NCBI GenBank assembly: GCA_943372995.1
Contig: CALSAQ010000002.1
Coordinates: 372,001-436,000 of the forward strand
From: CAJBVG01 sp943372995
GTDB taxonomy: Bacteria; Bacteroidota; Bacteroidia; Sphingobacteriales; Sphingobacteriaceae
Reading direction: 5' to 3'
DNA: 64,000 nucleotides
Shown piece by piece: positions 1-7,639 of the stretch. Positions within the stretch are counted from its first letter, which is position 1. Every line of letters begins with the position of its first letter. The notes beneath the pieces are model-generated. The model saw nothing but the letters and a program-made list of their open reading frames with translations, searched no databases and had not been told where the DNA came from. Both the position numbers and the translations under genes were made by a program.

Positions 1-22
1 ATTTTTCTATTTGTTCTTTCAT
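1..22 (-). CDS. possible N-terminal fragment of a gene leaving the window
   Basis: A reverse-strand ATG at 20-22 opens a frame (M-K-E-Q-I-E-K) that runs off the left edge after seven codons. It lies just downstream of kbl on the same strand, so it could be the next gene of that unit. Seven codons are too few to identify a product. Confidence 0.2.
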
Positions 23-36
23 TCCTATCCTTTTTT

Positions 37-76
37 CATTAACACACTATCCCATTAACATATTAACTTATTACTT
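37..76. repeat. octamer tandem array at the kbl 3' end
   Basis: Five consecutive 8-bp units are visible: CATTAACA, CACTATCC, CATTAACA, TATTAACT and TATTACTT. The units vary but the 8-bp register holds. The kbl stop codon (63-65, reverse strand) lies inside the array. The CATTAA core recurs in the octamer array just before acs (58883-58914). Confidence 0.6.
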
Positions 77-1253
77 TTAATTCTTTCCCTACTTTTGTAA
101 ATGCTTCAATTGCTTTATCCAAATGTGCGATATCATGTGCTGCCGACATTTGTACTCTGATTCTTGCTTTTCCTTGTGGGACTACTGGATAGTAAAATCC
201 AATTACATAAATACCTTCTTCCAACATTCTAGCTGCAAACTCTTGTGAAAGTTTTGCATCGTATAACATTACCGGAACAATTGGATGAACACCAGGTTTA
301 ATATCGAAACCTGCCGCCGTCATTTTCTCTCTGAAATATTTTGTATTGCGTTCCAATTTATCTCTTAACTCAGTAGTTTCACTTAGCATGTTTAATACTT
401 CAATAGAAGCACCAACAATAGAAGGGGCAAGGGTATTGGAGAATAAATATGGACGTGAACGTTGACGAAGCATGTCGATGATTTCTTTTCTTCCTGAAGT
501 AAATCCTCCAGAAGCACCACCTAATGCTTTTCCTAACGTACCCGTAATAATATCTATTTTACCCATAACATTATGATGCTCGTGGGTACCTCTTCCGGTT
601 TTACCCATAAATCCAGAACAGTGGCACTCATCTATCATCACCAAGGCATTATATTTTTCTGATAGCTCAACAATTTTATCGAGTTGTGCAATGGTTCCAT
701 CCATTGAAAAAGCTCCATCGGTAACGATAATTCTATGACGAAGACCTTGAGTTTCTATTAATTTTGCTTCCAGATCAGCCATATCATCGTGCTTATAACG
801 GTAACGCTGAGCTTTACATAAACGTACTCCATCAATAATAGAGGCGTGATTCAATTCATCAGAAATAATAGCATCTTGTTCGTTGAACAGAGGTTCAAAT
901 ACCCCACCATTTGCATCAAAAGCAGCTGCATATAGAATGGTGTCTTCTGTACCCAAAAATTCTGATATTTTTTGCTCTAATGTCTTATGTATATCTTGAG
1001 TTCCACAAATAAAACGTACCGACGACATACCAAAACCGTGTGAATCAATAGCATCTTTAGCGGCTTGCGTCACTCTCGGATGTGAGGATAAGCCTAAATA
1101 GTTATTGGCACAGAAATTAATCACCGATTTACCATCACTAACCTTAATATCGGCTCCCTGAGGAGTAATGATAATACGCTCACGTTTATATAATCCCGCT
1201 TTTTCAATTTCAGCTAATTCTGCTGCTAATACTGGTTTTAAAGTGTTGTACAT
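63..1253 (-). CDS. kbl: glycine C-acetyltransferase (2-amino-3-ketobutyrate CoA ligase)
   Basis: PLP-dependent alpha-oxoamine synthase of the cytosol. It converts 2-amino-3-ketobutyrate plus CoA into glycine and acetyl-CoA, the second step of threonine breakdown. The 396-residue length matches the family (about 398). Visible features are the substrate-entry motif NNYLGL near residue 50, the PLP-contacting D208 in VMIDECH, and the Schiff-base lysine K242 in GTLGKALGG. The ATG at 1251-1253 is chosen because the family begins a few residues before this point; an in-frame extension upstream to 1337 would read through the promoter region and a repeat array. Other alpha-oxoamine synthases, such as serine palmitoyltransferase, are less likely given the Kbl-like SGFMGKTGRGT segment. 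No threonine dehydrogenase gene is visible in the window. Confidence 0.92.
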   Translation of the reverse strand: MYNTLKPVLAAELAEIEKAGLYKRERIIITPQGADIKVSDGKSVINFCANNYLGLSSHPRVTQAAKDAIDSHGFGMSSVRFICGTQDIHKTLEQKISEFLGTEDTILYAAAFDANGGVFEPLFNEQDAIISDELNHASIIDGVRLCKAQRYRYKHDDMADLEAKLIETQGLRHRIIVTDGAFSMDGTIAQLDKIVELSEKYNALVMIDECHCSGFMGKTGRGTHEHHNVMGKIDIITGTLGKALGGASGGFTSGRKEIIDMLRQRSRPYLFSNTLAPSIVGASIEVLNMLSETTELRDKLERNTKYFREKMTAAGFDIKPGVHPIVPVMLYDAKLSQEFAARMLEEGIYVIGFYYPVVPQGKARIRVQMSAAHDIAHLDKAIEAFTKVGKELKVIS

Positions 1254-1276
1254 ACTATATGTGTTGTTTTTTGGGG

Positions 1277-1284
1277 CTAAAATA
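1277..1284 (-). promoter_or_regulatory. possible -7 element of the kbl promoter
   Basis: The reverse strand reads TATTTTAG, one mismatch from the Bacteroidota -7 consensus TAnnTTTG, 23 bp upstream of the kbl ATG. I see no clear -33 partner because the repeat array starts immediately upstream. Confidence 0.3.
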
Positions 1285-1289
1285 CAAAA

Positions 1290-1360
1290 TAGATGTGAGA
1301 TGTAAGATTTGAGGTATGAGTGATATACAATTCTCATATCTCAAATCTCATATCTCGTAC
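1290..1360. repeat. inverted heptamer array between kbl and trhO
   Basis: The left arm has five 7-bp units: TAGATGT, GAGATGT, AAGATTT, GAGGTAT and GAGTGAT. After an 8-bp spacer the right arm has four inverted units: CTCATAT, CTCAAAT, CTCATAT and CTCGTAC. The arms are partly complementary and could fold. The left unit matches that of the array at 41766-41842. The array separates two divergent genes and lies just upstream of the trhO -7 element. Confidence 0.6.
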
Positions 1361-1367
1361 TTATTGT

Positions 1368-1375
1368 TATATTTG
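1368..1375 (+). promoter_or_regulatory. -7 promoter element for trhO
   Basis: TATATTTG is an exact match to the Bacteroidota -7 consensus TAnnTTTG. It lies 39 bp before the trhO ATG, implying a 5' leader of about 30 nt. The expected -33 position falls in the heptamer array and holds no TTG. Confidence 0.5.
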
Positions 1376-1414
1376 TGCCGCATTTAACGCCGTTTGCAGC
1401 GGTATTAATGAATT

Positions 1415-2347
1415 ATGAATCAATATCAAACATTACTCTATTATTGCTATTCACGCATTGAGAATGCGGAGCAATATACTCAGGAACATTTACAATTTTG
1501 TAAATCTATTGGCCTTGTAGGCCGAATTATTATTGCAGAAGAAGGTTTAAATGGTACCGTTTCGGGTACAAAAGAACAATGTAAACAGTACATGGATTAT
1601 GTATTGAATGACCCTCGTTTTGCGAAAACCGACTTCAAAATCGATGATGTAGAGGCCCCAACATTTGTTAAAATGCATGTTCGCTACAAATCGGAGATTG
1701 TTCATTCGGGTTTACGCGATCCTAATTACATTGATCCGAACAAAGAAACAGGTACGCATTTGGAGCCCAAAGAATTTATGGAAATGATCAATCGTGATGA
1801 TGTGGTGATTCTGGATGTAAGATCGAACTACGAACATAATGTCGGTCACTTCAAAAATGCCATTACATTAGACATTGAAAATTTCCGCGATTTTCCTTCA
1901 AAAATCAATGAGCTTGCTCAGTATAAAGACAAGAAAATATTGACCTATTGTACTGGTGGAATAAAATGTGAAAAAGCAAGTGCTTTGTTGTTAAAAGAAG
2001 GTTTTAAGGATGTGTATCAATTACATGGTGGAATTATCAAATACGGTAAAGAAGCTGGCGGAAAAGATTTTGAAGGTAAGTGTTATGTTTTTGATAATCG
2101 TTTAACTGTTGATATCAATTCAGTAAATCCGAAAGTAGTTTCAAAATGTTTCAACTGTGGAAAAGAAACTACTAAAATGATTAACTGTGCAAACCCAGAG
2201 TGCAACGAACACTTCACACAATGTGATGAATGTGGGTGGGAACTCGACGGATGTTGTTCAACAACTTGCAAGGAACATCCAAGAAAAAGGGTGTACGACG
2301 GAACAGGTTATTATGTAAAAGTTCCTCAACCTGTATTAGCAAAATGA
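1415..2347 (+). CDS. trhO: tRNA uridine(34) hydroxylase, rhodanese family
   Basis: Cytosolic enzyme of the TrhO (YceA) family, which hydroxylates wobble uridine 34 of tRNAs using O2 on the way to 5-methoxyuridine-type modifications. It has an N-terminal acylphosphatase-like domain (residues 1-90, with AEEGLNGTVSG near 41-51). A rhodanese domain (about 120-215) carries the catalytic-loop cysteine C179 in YCTGGIKCEKA and a second conserved cysteine, C185. The Cys-rich tail (about 240-290, several CxxC pairs) is typical of the family and may bind metal. Its stop overlaps the start of the next gene by 4 bp (ATGA), so the two are probably translationally coupled. Confidence 0.9.
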   Translation: MNQYQTLLYYCYSRIENAEQYTQEHLQFCKSIGLVGRIIIAEEGLNGTVSGTKEQCKQYMDYVLNDPRFAKTDFKIDDVEAPTFVKMHVRYKSEIVHSGLRDPNYIDPNKETGTHLEPKEFMEMINRDDVVILDVRSNYEHNVGHFKNAITLDIENFRDFPSKINELAQYKDKKILTYCTGGIKCEKASALLLKEGFKDVYQLHGGIIKYGKEAGGKDFEGKCYVFDNRLTVDINSVNPKVVSKCFNCGKETTKMINCANPECNEHFTQCDECGWELDGCCSTTCKEHPRKRVYDGTGYYVKVPQPVLAK

Positions 2348-2715
2348 GAGTGTTCTACACCATTATCTTGCTTAGTATCTCAAACATATTTATGACATTG
2401 GCTTGGTATGGTCATTTGAGATTTAAGGATATGGAATGGTCAAAGGGTTTGGGCTTATTTGCTATTATTTTTATTTCCTGGGGGATTGCCTTGCTCGAAT
2501 ACATGTTTCAAGTACCAGCAAACAAAATTGGTTTTAGAGAAAATGGTGGTCCGTTTTCATTGATGCAATTAAAAATAATCCAAGAAGTGTTGTCGATTAG
2601 CATTTTCATGGCTTTTAGTCTTTTCTTTTTCAAGTCTGAGAAAATTTCTTGGAACCATTTAGTTGGATTTGGTTTGTTAATACTCTCAGTGTATTTCTTT
2701 TTTAAGAACAAATAG
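2344..2715 (+). CDS. DMT-family small membrane protein (DUF486)
   Basis: A 123-residue hydrophobic protein with four predicted membrane helices (about 1-18, 32-50, 72-92 and 98-118). It matches the DUF486 / DMT-superfamily small proteins by length and by the WGIALLEY and NGGPFSLMQLKIIQE segments. Function is unknown; relatives are thought to be transport-related. The ATG at 2344 is chosen because it overlaps the trhO stop as ATGA, while a longer frame from 2230 would lie inside trhO. The coupling suggests shared expression rather than a proven functional link. Confidence 0.8.
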   Translation: MRVFYTIILLSISNIFMTLAWYGHLRFKDMEWSKGLGLFAIIFISWGIALLEYMFQVPANKIGFRENGGPFSLMQLKIIQEVLSISIFMAFSLFFFKSEKISWNHLVGFGLLILSVYFFFKNK

Positions 2716-2765
2716 TGTTTGTGCTTGTTAATATTTAGTTAATTTATCAGTAGTATATTTACAAA

Positions 2766-3911
2766 ATGAAAATAGGAATAGTTTGTTATCCAACTTTTGG
2801 CGGTAGTGGTGTGGTGGCTACAGAATTAGGAAAAGCATTGGCAGACCATGGTCACCAAGTGCATTTCATTACTTATAGTCAGCCCGCACGTTTAGATTTT
2901 TTCTCAGAAAATTTATTCTATCACGAAGTTACAGTATCAAAATATCCTTTATTCGATTACCCTCCTTACGAACTCGCTTTAGCAAGTAGATTAGTAGATG
3001 TAATTCAACACGAAGAACTAGATATACTTCACGTACATTATGCTATTCCTCATGCTTCTGCAGCATACATGGCAAAGCAGATTTTAGCAACCATGGGTAT
3101 ACATATCCCTGTAGTAACTACTTTGCACGGAACTGATATTACCTTAGTAGGTAAAGACAGAACCTATAAACCTGTGGTTACATTTTCTATAAATCAATCG
3201 GACGGTGTTACTGCTGTTTCCGAAAATTTAAAGAAAGATACCTTAATGCATTTCGATGTTACAAACGAAGTTCGCGTAATACCTAACTTTATCGACTTAG
3301 AAAGATTTAGTCATAAATCAAAAAATCATTTCAAAAAAGCGATTGCACCTAACGATGAGAAAATAATTGTTCATACATCAAACTTCAGAAAAGTAAAAAG
3401 AGTGCCTGATGTAGTGAAAGTATTTGCAAAAGTGGTAGAGAAAATCCCAGCAAAATTGTTGCTAGCTGGAGATGGCCCAGAGAGGGTAGAAGTAGAGCAA
3501 TTATGTAGAGAGTTAAACTTAAAAGATGATGTTCGTTTCTTAGGTAAATTAGATGCAGTAGAAGAAATTCTATCGGTATCCGATTTATTTATCCTTCCAT
3601 CAGAAACAGAAAGTTTTGGTCTAGCTGCTTTAGAGGCGATGGCATGTAAACTTCCAGTAATTTCTACAAACGCAGGTGGTATTCCCGAATTAAACATCGA
3701 TGGAGTAACTGGATTTTTAGATGAGGTAGGTGACATTGAGAGCATGGCAGCTCATGCGATTTATATTTTGGAAGATGAAGCTCGCTTAAAACAATTCAAA
3801 GAAAATTCATTGTCGCATGCTAAAACATTCGACATAAAAAATATCATGCCTTTATACGAAAAGTACTACGAAGAAGTAATAGAGAAATCTAAAAAAGCTA
3901 TTGCTCACTAA
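2766..3911 (+). CDS. bshA: N-acetyl-alpha-D-glucosaminyl L-malate synthase
   Basis: GT4-family retaining glycosyltransferase (GT-B fold). It joins UDP-GlcNAc and L-malate, the first step of bacillithiol biosynthesis. The 381-residue length is standard. Visible features are the N-terminal glycine-rich loop YPTFGGSGVVATELG (8-22), HVHYAIPHA near 90-98, TTLHGTDITLVG near 119-130, and the C-terminal EX7E nucleotide-sugar motif in PSETESFGLAALEAM. The bshC gene lies elsewhere in the window (45064-46656); BshB, the deacetylase, is not seen. The 3' end overlaps the convergent di-heme peroxidase gene by 14 bp. Confidence 0.93.
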   Translation: MKIGIVCYPTFGGSGVVATELGKALADHGHQVHFITYSQPARLDFFSENLFYHEVTVSKYPLFDYPPYELALASRLVDVIQHEELDILHVHYAIPHASAAYMAKQILATMGIHIPVVTTLHGTDITLVGKDRTYKPVVTFSINQSDGVTAVSENLKKDTLMHFDVTNEVRVIPNFIDLERFSHKSKNHFKKAIAPNDEKIIVHTSNFRKVKRVPDVVKVFAKVVEKIPAKLLLAGDGPERVEVEQLCRELNLKDDVRFLGKLDAVEEILSVSDLFILPSETESFGLAALEAMACKLPVISTNAGGIPELNIDGVTGFLDEVGDIESMAAHAIYILEDEARLKQFKENSLSHAKTFDIKNIMPLYEKYYEEVIEKSKKAIAH

Positions 3912-4926
3912 ATCTTTTATCCTTTAAGAATGTATCGTCGGTTAGTGTTTTTAAAAATGCGATAAGTTTTAATTTGTCGTCGTTAGAAATATTTATACCT
4001 CCCACTAACCCTGTATCTACAGTGCTTCCAGCTGGTATATTGCTGAAATAATGATTCACCGCATCTTCAAGTAAATTTGCTCTACCATCGTGGAAATACG
4101 GACCACTCTTTTCTATATTTCTCAAACTTGGTGTTTTGAATTTATATAAGTCTTGGTCCAAAAGAGTAACCAGATTTCTACCTTTGTCGGCCAATCGAGT
4201 GATACCATTATTGTGGAATTTATTGTCGGTAAATAATGGTTCAGTGTGGCAGCGATTACAATGCTGCATGAATATGTTCATCCCCTCTATTTCTGTAGAG
4301 CTCATTATTGAAGTATTACCTGCAATGTATTGATCGTATCTCGAATTGTTACTCACCAACATTACCATAAATTGCGAGAGTGCTTGCATTAAGCGTGCAC
4401 TTGTAATGCTATCCGTTCCAAATGCTTTTTTAAATAAACCAGGATAGGTGCTGTGATTTCTAAGTTTCACTAGTACATTAGGAATGCTTTCGTCCATTTC
4501 CACTGGGTTCTGTATTGGAGCAAATGGGAATAAATCTAAATCGAATACTCCTCCGTCCCAAAAGAAAAATGGCGACCATGCTAAATTTTGTATCACTGGT
4601 GAATTTCTGGTTCCTAGTAAATCGTCGATTCCATGACTTACAGGGTGGTCGAATTGTGCGAACGCTGAACTCTGTTGATGGCACGAGCCACAAGAAATGC
4701 TACCATCTCTTGATAAAATACCATCGTAAAATAATTTTCTTCCTAGTTCAAATCCTGCTTGTGTTACTTGATTATATTGAAAGCGATAAACAGGTTCTGG
4801 GAATGAGGCAGGTTTTTCAAATCCTTTAAATGAGGTATCTACAGGAGTAGTGGTCTCGTCGTCTTTACAAGATATTATTGTTGTGAAGGATAGGAGTAAT
4901 GCTAAAATGTAGATACGCGATTTCAT
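3898..4926 (-). CDS. di-heme cytochrome c peroxidase, MbnH-like lipoprotein
   Basis: Probable periplasmic or membrane-anchored di-heme enzyme of the MauG/CcpA/MbnH superfamily. Residues 1-20 form a lipoprotein signal with lipobox cysteine C20. Two heme c sites are explicit: C79-x2-C82-H83 and C223-x2-C226-H227. The NSPVIQNLAWSPFFFWDGG segment (108-126) and PYFHDGR near the C terminus are typical of this group. The gene lies 5 bp downstream of an MbnP-like gene. In Methylosinus, MbnH oxidises a tryptophan of MbnP to kynurenine, so the pairing suggests the same protein-modifying role rather than simple H2O2 removal. A general cytochrome c peroxidase remains possible. Confidence 0.85.
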   Translation of the reverse strand: MKSRIYILALLLSFTTIISCKDDETTTPVDTSFKGFEKPASFPEPVYRFQYNQVTQAGFELGRKLFYDGILSRDGSISCGSCHQQSSAFAQFDHPVSHGIDDLLGTRNSPVIQNLAWSPFFFWDGGVFDLDLFPFAPIQNPVEMDESIPNVLVKLRNHSTYPGLFKKAFGTDSITSARLMQALSQFMVMLVSNNSRYDQYIAGNTSIMSSTEIEGMNIFMQHCNRCHTEPLFTDNKFHNNGITRLADKGRNLVTLLDQDLYKFKTPSLRNIEKSGPYFHDGRANLLEDAVNHYFSNIPAGSTVDTGLVGGINISNDDKLKLIAFLKTLTDDTFLKDKRFSEQ

Positions 4927-4931
4927 AAAAT

Positions 4932-5747
4932 TTAATTGTTTTCTGCTTTGGTAATGCTAAACATGTAGCTATAATTTTCTGCAATTTTAGTAGAGAAAGG
5001 AGTAAGCATAACAGTTGAATACTTGTCAATATCGACATCGTATATGCCCGAAATTACACTCATTAAATCTGCTTTAATACTAATTTTTGGTTTGTTAGAT
5101 GCAGTAAGTTGTACGCTATTAGGGAAATCAAGAGTAACGGTTTTTAAATTGTTTACTGTAGGTTGATCATTCATGCCACCAAAACCACCAATATGATATA
5201 CATATACTTTAGCTGGGTCCGGACTACCTTTAGGAATTGGTTTGTGGCATTCGAGTTTCAAGAAAATATAACCTTGATTCCATGTCCAATACATATCTGA
5301 TGCGAAGCCACCAACATCCAATACTCCTTGACGTTGTTCAATGGGCATGGTATTTCTTAAACTATCTACTCCGATAACAAAGCGTATACCTGTGTATTCA
5401 TCTAGTGCTAATCTATTTAGACTTACCAAGTGTGTTGAAGGTATGGCTTCTTTAATTAGAAAGTATGAGCTGTCTTGATCTAAACTAATGTAGTTGCCTG
5501 CTTTTGTTTTTAACTCTATATTGCTAATAAAGTAGTTGAATTTTTTTACAGTAAAATCTTGATTGAATGCACTCTGATAAACTACAGAATCTAAAATTAA
5601 TTCTTGCTCACCCACTACATTGTCGAACGCTAATTGTATAGTTCCCAATTGTCCAACTGGGTTGATGATATCATTGTTTTCTTCTTTCTTACATGATGAA
5701 AAAAGAAAAACGACTGCAAAAATAATGTATACTAATTGTTTATTCAT
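4932..5747 (-). CDS. MbnP-like copper-binding lipoprotein
   Basis: A 271-residue lipoprotein with signal MNKQLVYIIFAVVFLFSSC and lipobox C19. The body resembles MbnP: VKKFNYFISNIEL (67-79), a Y-T-G-I-R-F-V-I-G-V-D segment near 118-128, and the hallmark W154-T-W156 within DMYWTWNQGY, followed by a Y-H-I-G-G stretch containing H185. In characterised MbnP, a tryptophan of this motif becomes kynurenine and helps bind copper. The ATG at 5745-5747 overlaps the upstream gene's TGA by 4 bp, and the partner peroxidase follows after 5 bp. The copper role is inferred from the family; the gene pair and motif are visible. Confidence 0.82.
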   Translation of the reverse strand: MNKQLVYIIFAVVFLFSSCKKEENNDIINPVGQLGTIQLAFDNVVGEQELILDSVVYQSAFNQDFTVKKFNYFISNIELKTKAGNYISLDQDSSYFLIKEAIPSTHLVSLNRLALDEYTGIRFVIGVDSLRNTMPIEQRQGVLDVGGFASDMYWTWNQGYIFLKLECHKPIPKGSPDPAKVYVYHIGGFGGMNDQPTVNNLKTVTLDFPNSVQLTASNKPKISIKADLMSVISGIYDVDIDKYSTVMLTPFSTKIAENYSYMFSITKAENN

Positions 5748-6250
5748 GATATTGTGATTCCAAAAAAGTTCATCATCCAAGTATTTTTTATTGCCTCTAT
5801 ACCTTTTGCATTCCAATCTAACAGCGATAAGCAAAGGTTATTTACAACTTTTGTTTCTGTAGTAATTACACCTGTTTCTACATTTTTTTCAAAATCATTT
5901 TTTTTCAGGGTAATTAATTCACCAGTCTCATTTACATAGGTGAATAACATTCTATTAAAAATTTCTATGTTGTATTTTTTTTCTAAATCCTCCAAAAAGT
6001 GTACCGATTTATCTATTGAGCAACCACTAGCAGGATTAAGATGTTCATCGACTCCAAGTATTAATATTTTTTTATCGATGAGTTTATAGAATGAACGTAA
6101 TTCTTTATTGTGGGCTGTCCATTGTGTGCAAAAAATCGCTAAATCATTTTGAAATGATTCTAGGTTTTCAGTAGAAATACTCGGGTTAATTGTGTAAATC
6201 CATATTTTAGAACTCGAGTCGTATTCATTTATTTGCCATTCAGCTTTCAT
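5744..6250 (-). CDS. conserved Bacteroidota protein of unknown function
   Basis: A 168-residue soluble protein without signal peptide or membrane helices. It matches a small family common in Bacteroidota, recognisable by SKIWIYTINPS (about 14-24), FCTQWTAHNKELRSFYK (about 40-56), and an ASGCSIDKSVHFL segment (about 79-91) with a conserved cysteine. Databases often label relatives 'ABC transporter ATPase', but no Walker A, Walker B or signature motif is present, so I do not use that name. It overlaps both neighbours by 4 bp (ATGA), placing it in a tight unit with the CCG-domain Fe-S protein upstream and the MbnP/MbnH pair downstream. Confidence 0.75.
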   Translation of the reverse strand: MKAEWQINEYDSSSKIWIYTINPSISTENLESFQNDLAIFCTQWTAHNKELRSFYKLIDKKILILGVDEHLNPASGCSIDKSVHFLEDLEKKYNIEIFNRMLFTYVNETGELITLKKNDFEKNVETGVITTETKVVNNLCLSLLDWNAKGIEAIKNTWMMNFFGITIS

Positions 6251-7038
6251 GATAATCCGTTTGCTTTTGCAGTAATTTCTGCGATGTCTAAAACTTGAAC
6301 TGTATTTTCTTTTTCAAAATGTTTAACCCCATCTCTTAGCATGGTCATGCAGAAAGGGCATGAGGCCGCAATGATATCAGGATTAACGGCCAGTGCTTCT
6401 TCTGCACGCTCAACGTTAATGTCTTTATTCCCTTTTTCAGGTTCTTTAAACATTTGAGCTCCTCCAGCACCACAGCATAGTCCGTTCGATTTACATCTTT
6501 TGAGTTCTACTAAATCCGAATCAAGTTGTGCCAATACTTCACGCGGAGCTTCATATACTCCATTAGCTCTTCCTAAATAACACGGATCGTGGTAGGTAAT
6601 TCTTTTTCCTTTAAACGATTCGCCGTTGCTTGCTTTCAATTTACCTTGATTAATTAATTCTTGAATTAATTGGGTATGATGAATTACTTCGTAGTTTCCG
6701 CCAAGCTCTGGGTATTCATTTTTAAGTGTGTTAAAGCAATGAGGACATGCTGTAACTATTTTCTTTACTTCGTATGCATTTAATAATTCTATATTACTCA
6801 TGGCCTGCATCTGAAACAAGAATTCGTTTCCAGCTCTTTTTGCAGGATCGCCTGTGCAACTTTCTTCAGTACCAAGTATGGCATACTTCATGCCCACATG
6901 ATGCAATATTCTTGCAATATCTTTAGTGATTTTTTGAGCACGTTCGTCGAAACTACCCGCGCAACCTACCCAAAATAAAATATCGGGTTGTTCACCATTA
7001 GCCATCATTTCGGCCATTGTAGGTACTTTAAAATCCAT
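6247..7038 (-). CDS. CCG-domain (Fe-S)-binding oxidoreductase subunit, HdrB/GlpC-like
   Basis: A 263-residue cytosolic protein with two CCG-type cysteine clusters. The first comprises C25, the cysteine of EESCTGDP, and ACPHC. The second comprises DPCYLGR, LCCGAGG and SCPFC. Such domains bind non-cubane or 4Fe-4S clusters in heterodisulfide reductase subunit B, GlpC and LutA-type proteins. The natural partner is the membrane ferredoxin protein at 7640-8935, two genes upstream on the same strand. Together they look like a soluble/membrane electron-transfer module, commonly seen in Bacteroidota without a defined substrate. The start at 7038 is preceded by an AT-rich heptamer array. Confidence 0.85.
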   Translation of the reverse strand: MDFKVPTMAEMMANGEQPDILFWVGCAGSFDERAQKITKDIARILHHVGMKYAILGTEESCTGDPAKRAGNEFLFQMQAMSNIELLNAYEVKKIVTACPHCFNTLKNEYPELGGNYEVIHHTQLIQELINQGKLKASNGESFKGKRITYHDPCYLGRANGVYEAPREVLAQLDSDLVELKRCKSNGLCCGAGGAQMFKEPEKGNKDINVERAEEALAVNPDIIAASCPFCMTMLRDGVKHFEKENTVQVLDIAEITAKANGLS

Positions 7039-7042
7039 CTTT

Positions 7043-7077
7043 ATTAATTATTAATTGTAAATTACAAATTGTAAATT
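7043..7077. repeat. heptamer tandem array upstream of the CCG-domain gene
   Basis: Five exact-register 7-bp units: ATTAATT, ATTAATT, GTAAATT, ACAAATT, GTAAATT. The last four bases (AATT) are constant and the first three drift. It begins 5 bp upstream of the 7038 start codon. Confidence 0.6.
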
Positions 7078-7093
7078 ATTTTATTGTCTCAAT

Positions 7094-7138
7094 ACTCACT
7101 ACTCACTACTCACTACTCACTACTCACTACTCACTACT
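7094..7138. repeat. heptamer tandem array (ACTCACT)6
   Basis: Six perfect copies of ACTCACT (7094-7135) plus a partial copy. The stop codon of the HAD phosphatase gene (7134-7136, reverse strand) lies in the last copy, so the array starts exactly at that gene's 3' end. The unit is close to the ACTCACA of the array at 41808-41842. Confidence 0.85.
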
Positions 7139-7541
7139 GAGAACTACCTTTAAACACCTGAATCTTCGCATCAGCAATAATCAACTCCGTAAACTTCCCT
7201 TCATAACGTGTTGCACGTACAATATGATTATCGATCCAATGGTAATTTCCTCCTCGTGGTTTGCCAAATAAAATACCATGGTATTTGAATCCATTTTTAT
7301 TTAGCCAACGCTCTGTTACTTCTCTATGAGCTTCGGTTCTCGATGTAAAGAAAGTAATCACATGCCCTTCATCGTACCATTTATTTATGATGTCTAATGC
7401 TCCATCATATAATGCTGCATCTTCCATGCGTTCTGGTTCCTCATTCGGAATGTCATCGCAAATAGTACCATCAATGTCAATCAAAAAATTCTTTACCTCA
7501 TCAGGCAACTTCGGACTAATATGTTGTCCGTTTTCATCCAT
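7134..7541 (-). CDS. HAD-family phosphatase (BT0820-like)
   Basis: A 135-residue HAD-superfamily hydrolase of the cytosol. It shows the nucleophile motif FLIDIDGTICDD (about 20-31, first Asp at the DxD position), motif II in the FFTSRTE segment, and a conserved KPRGGNYHWIDNH segment near 93-105. Homologues are conserved in Bacteroidota and sometimes labelled 'phosphoheptose isomerase', which the motifs do not support. The ATG at 7541 is preferred because homologues begin with M-x-E-N-G; a GTG seven codons upstream is the alternative. It lies between the two Fe-S subunit genes on the same strand, and repeat arrays flank it on both sides. The substrate is unknown. Confidence 0.8.
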   Translation of the reverse strand: MDENGQHISPKLPDEVKNFLIDIDGTICDDIPNEEPERMEDAALYDGALDIINKWYDEGHVITFFTSRTEAHREVTERWLNKNGFKYHGILFGKPRGGNYHWIDNHIVRATRYEGKFTELIIADAKIQVFKGSSQ

Positions 7542-7565
7542 TGCTTCTTCTAAACCTATCACTTT

Positions 7566-7607
7566 TAAATTCTAAATTCTAAATTCTAAACTCTAAACTC
7601 TAAATTA
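7566..7607. repeat. heptamer tandem array (TAAATTC / TAAACTC)
   Basis: Six units in strict register: TAAATTC three times, TAAACTC twice, TAAATTA once. It is directly followed, with no gap, by an octamer array (7608-7639). Together they fill most of the space between the HAD gene start and the next gene's stop codon. Confidence 0.8.
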
Positions 7608-7639
7608 TGAGCACATGAGCAAACGAACACACGAGCACA
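7608..7639. repeat. octamer tandem array abutting a stop codon
   Basis: Four 8-bp units: TGAGCACA, TGAGCAAA, CGAACACA, CGAGCACA. The array starts at the base after the heptamer array and ends at the base before the stop codon (7640-7642, reverse strand) of the Fe-S membrane protein. Confidence 0.65.

Noticed and set aside
5744..6250. ABC transporter ATPase annotation often given to this family
   Set aside because: No Walker A, Walker B, signature or switch motifs; 168 residues is too short for an ABC ATPase.
7094..7138. Possible CRISPR or other spacer-containing array
   Set aside because: Units are 7-8 bp and contiguous with no spacers, and no cas genes are present in the window.
7134..7541. 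Phosphoheptose isomerase annotation often given to BT0820-like proteins
   Set aside because: The DxD HAD nucleophile motif and the SRT motif fit a HAD phosphatase, and no SIS isomerase domain is present.
7566..7607. Telomere-like heptamers (TAAACTC resembles plant-type telomere repeats)
   Set aside because: Only six degenerate units, internal to the chromosome between two genes, and the unit differs at every other array; resemblance is coincidental.
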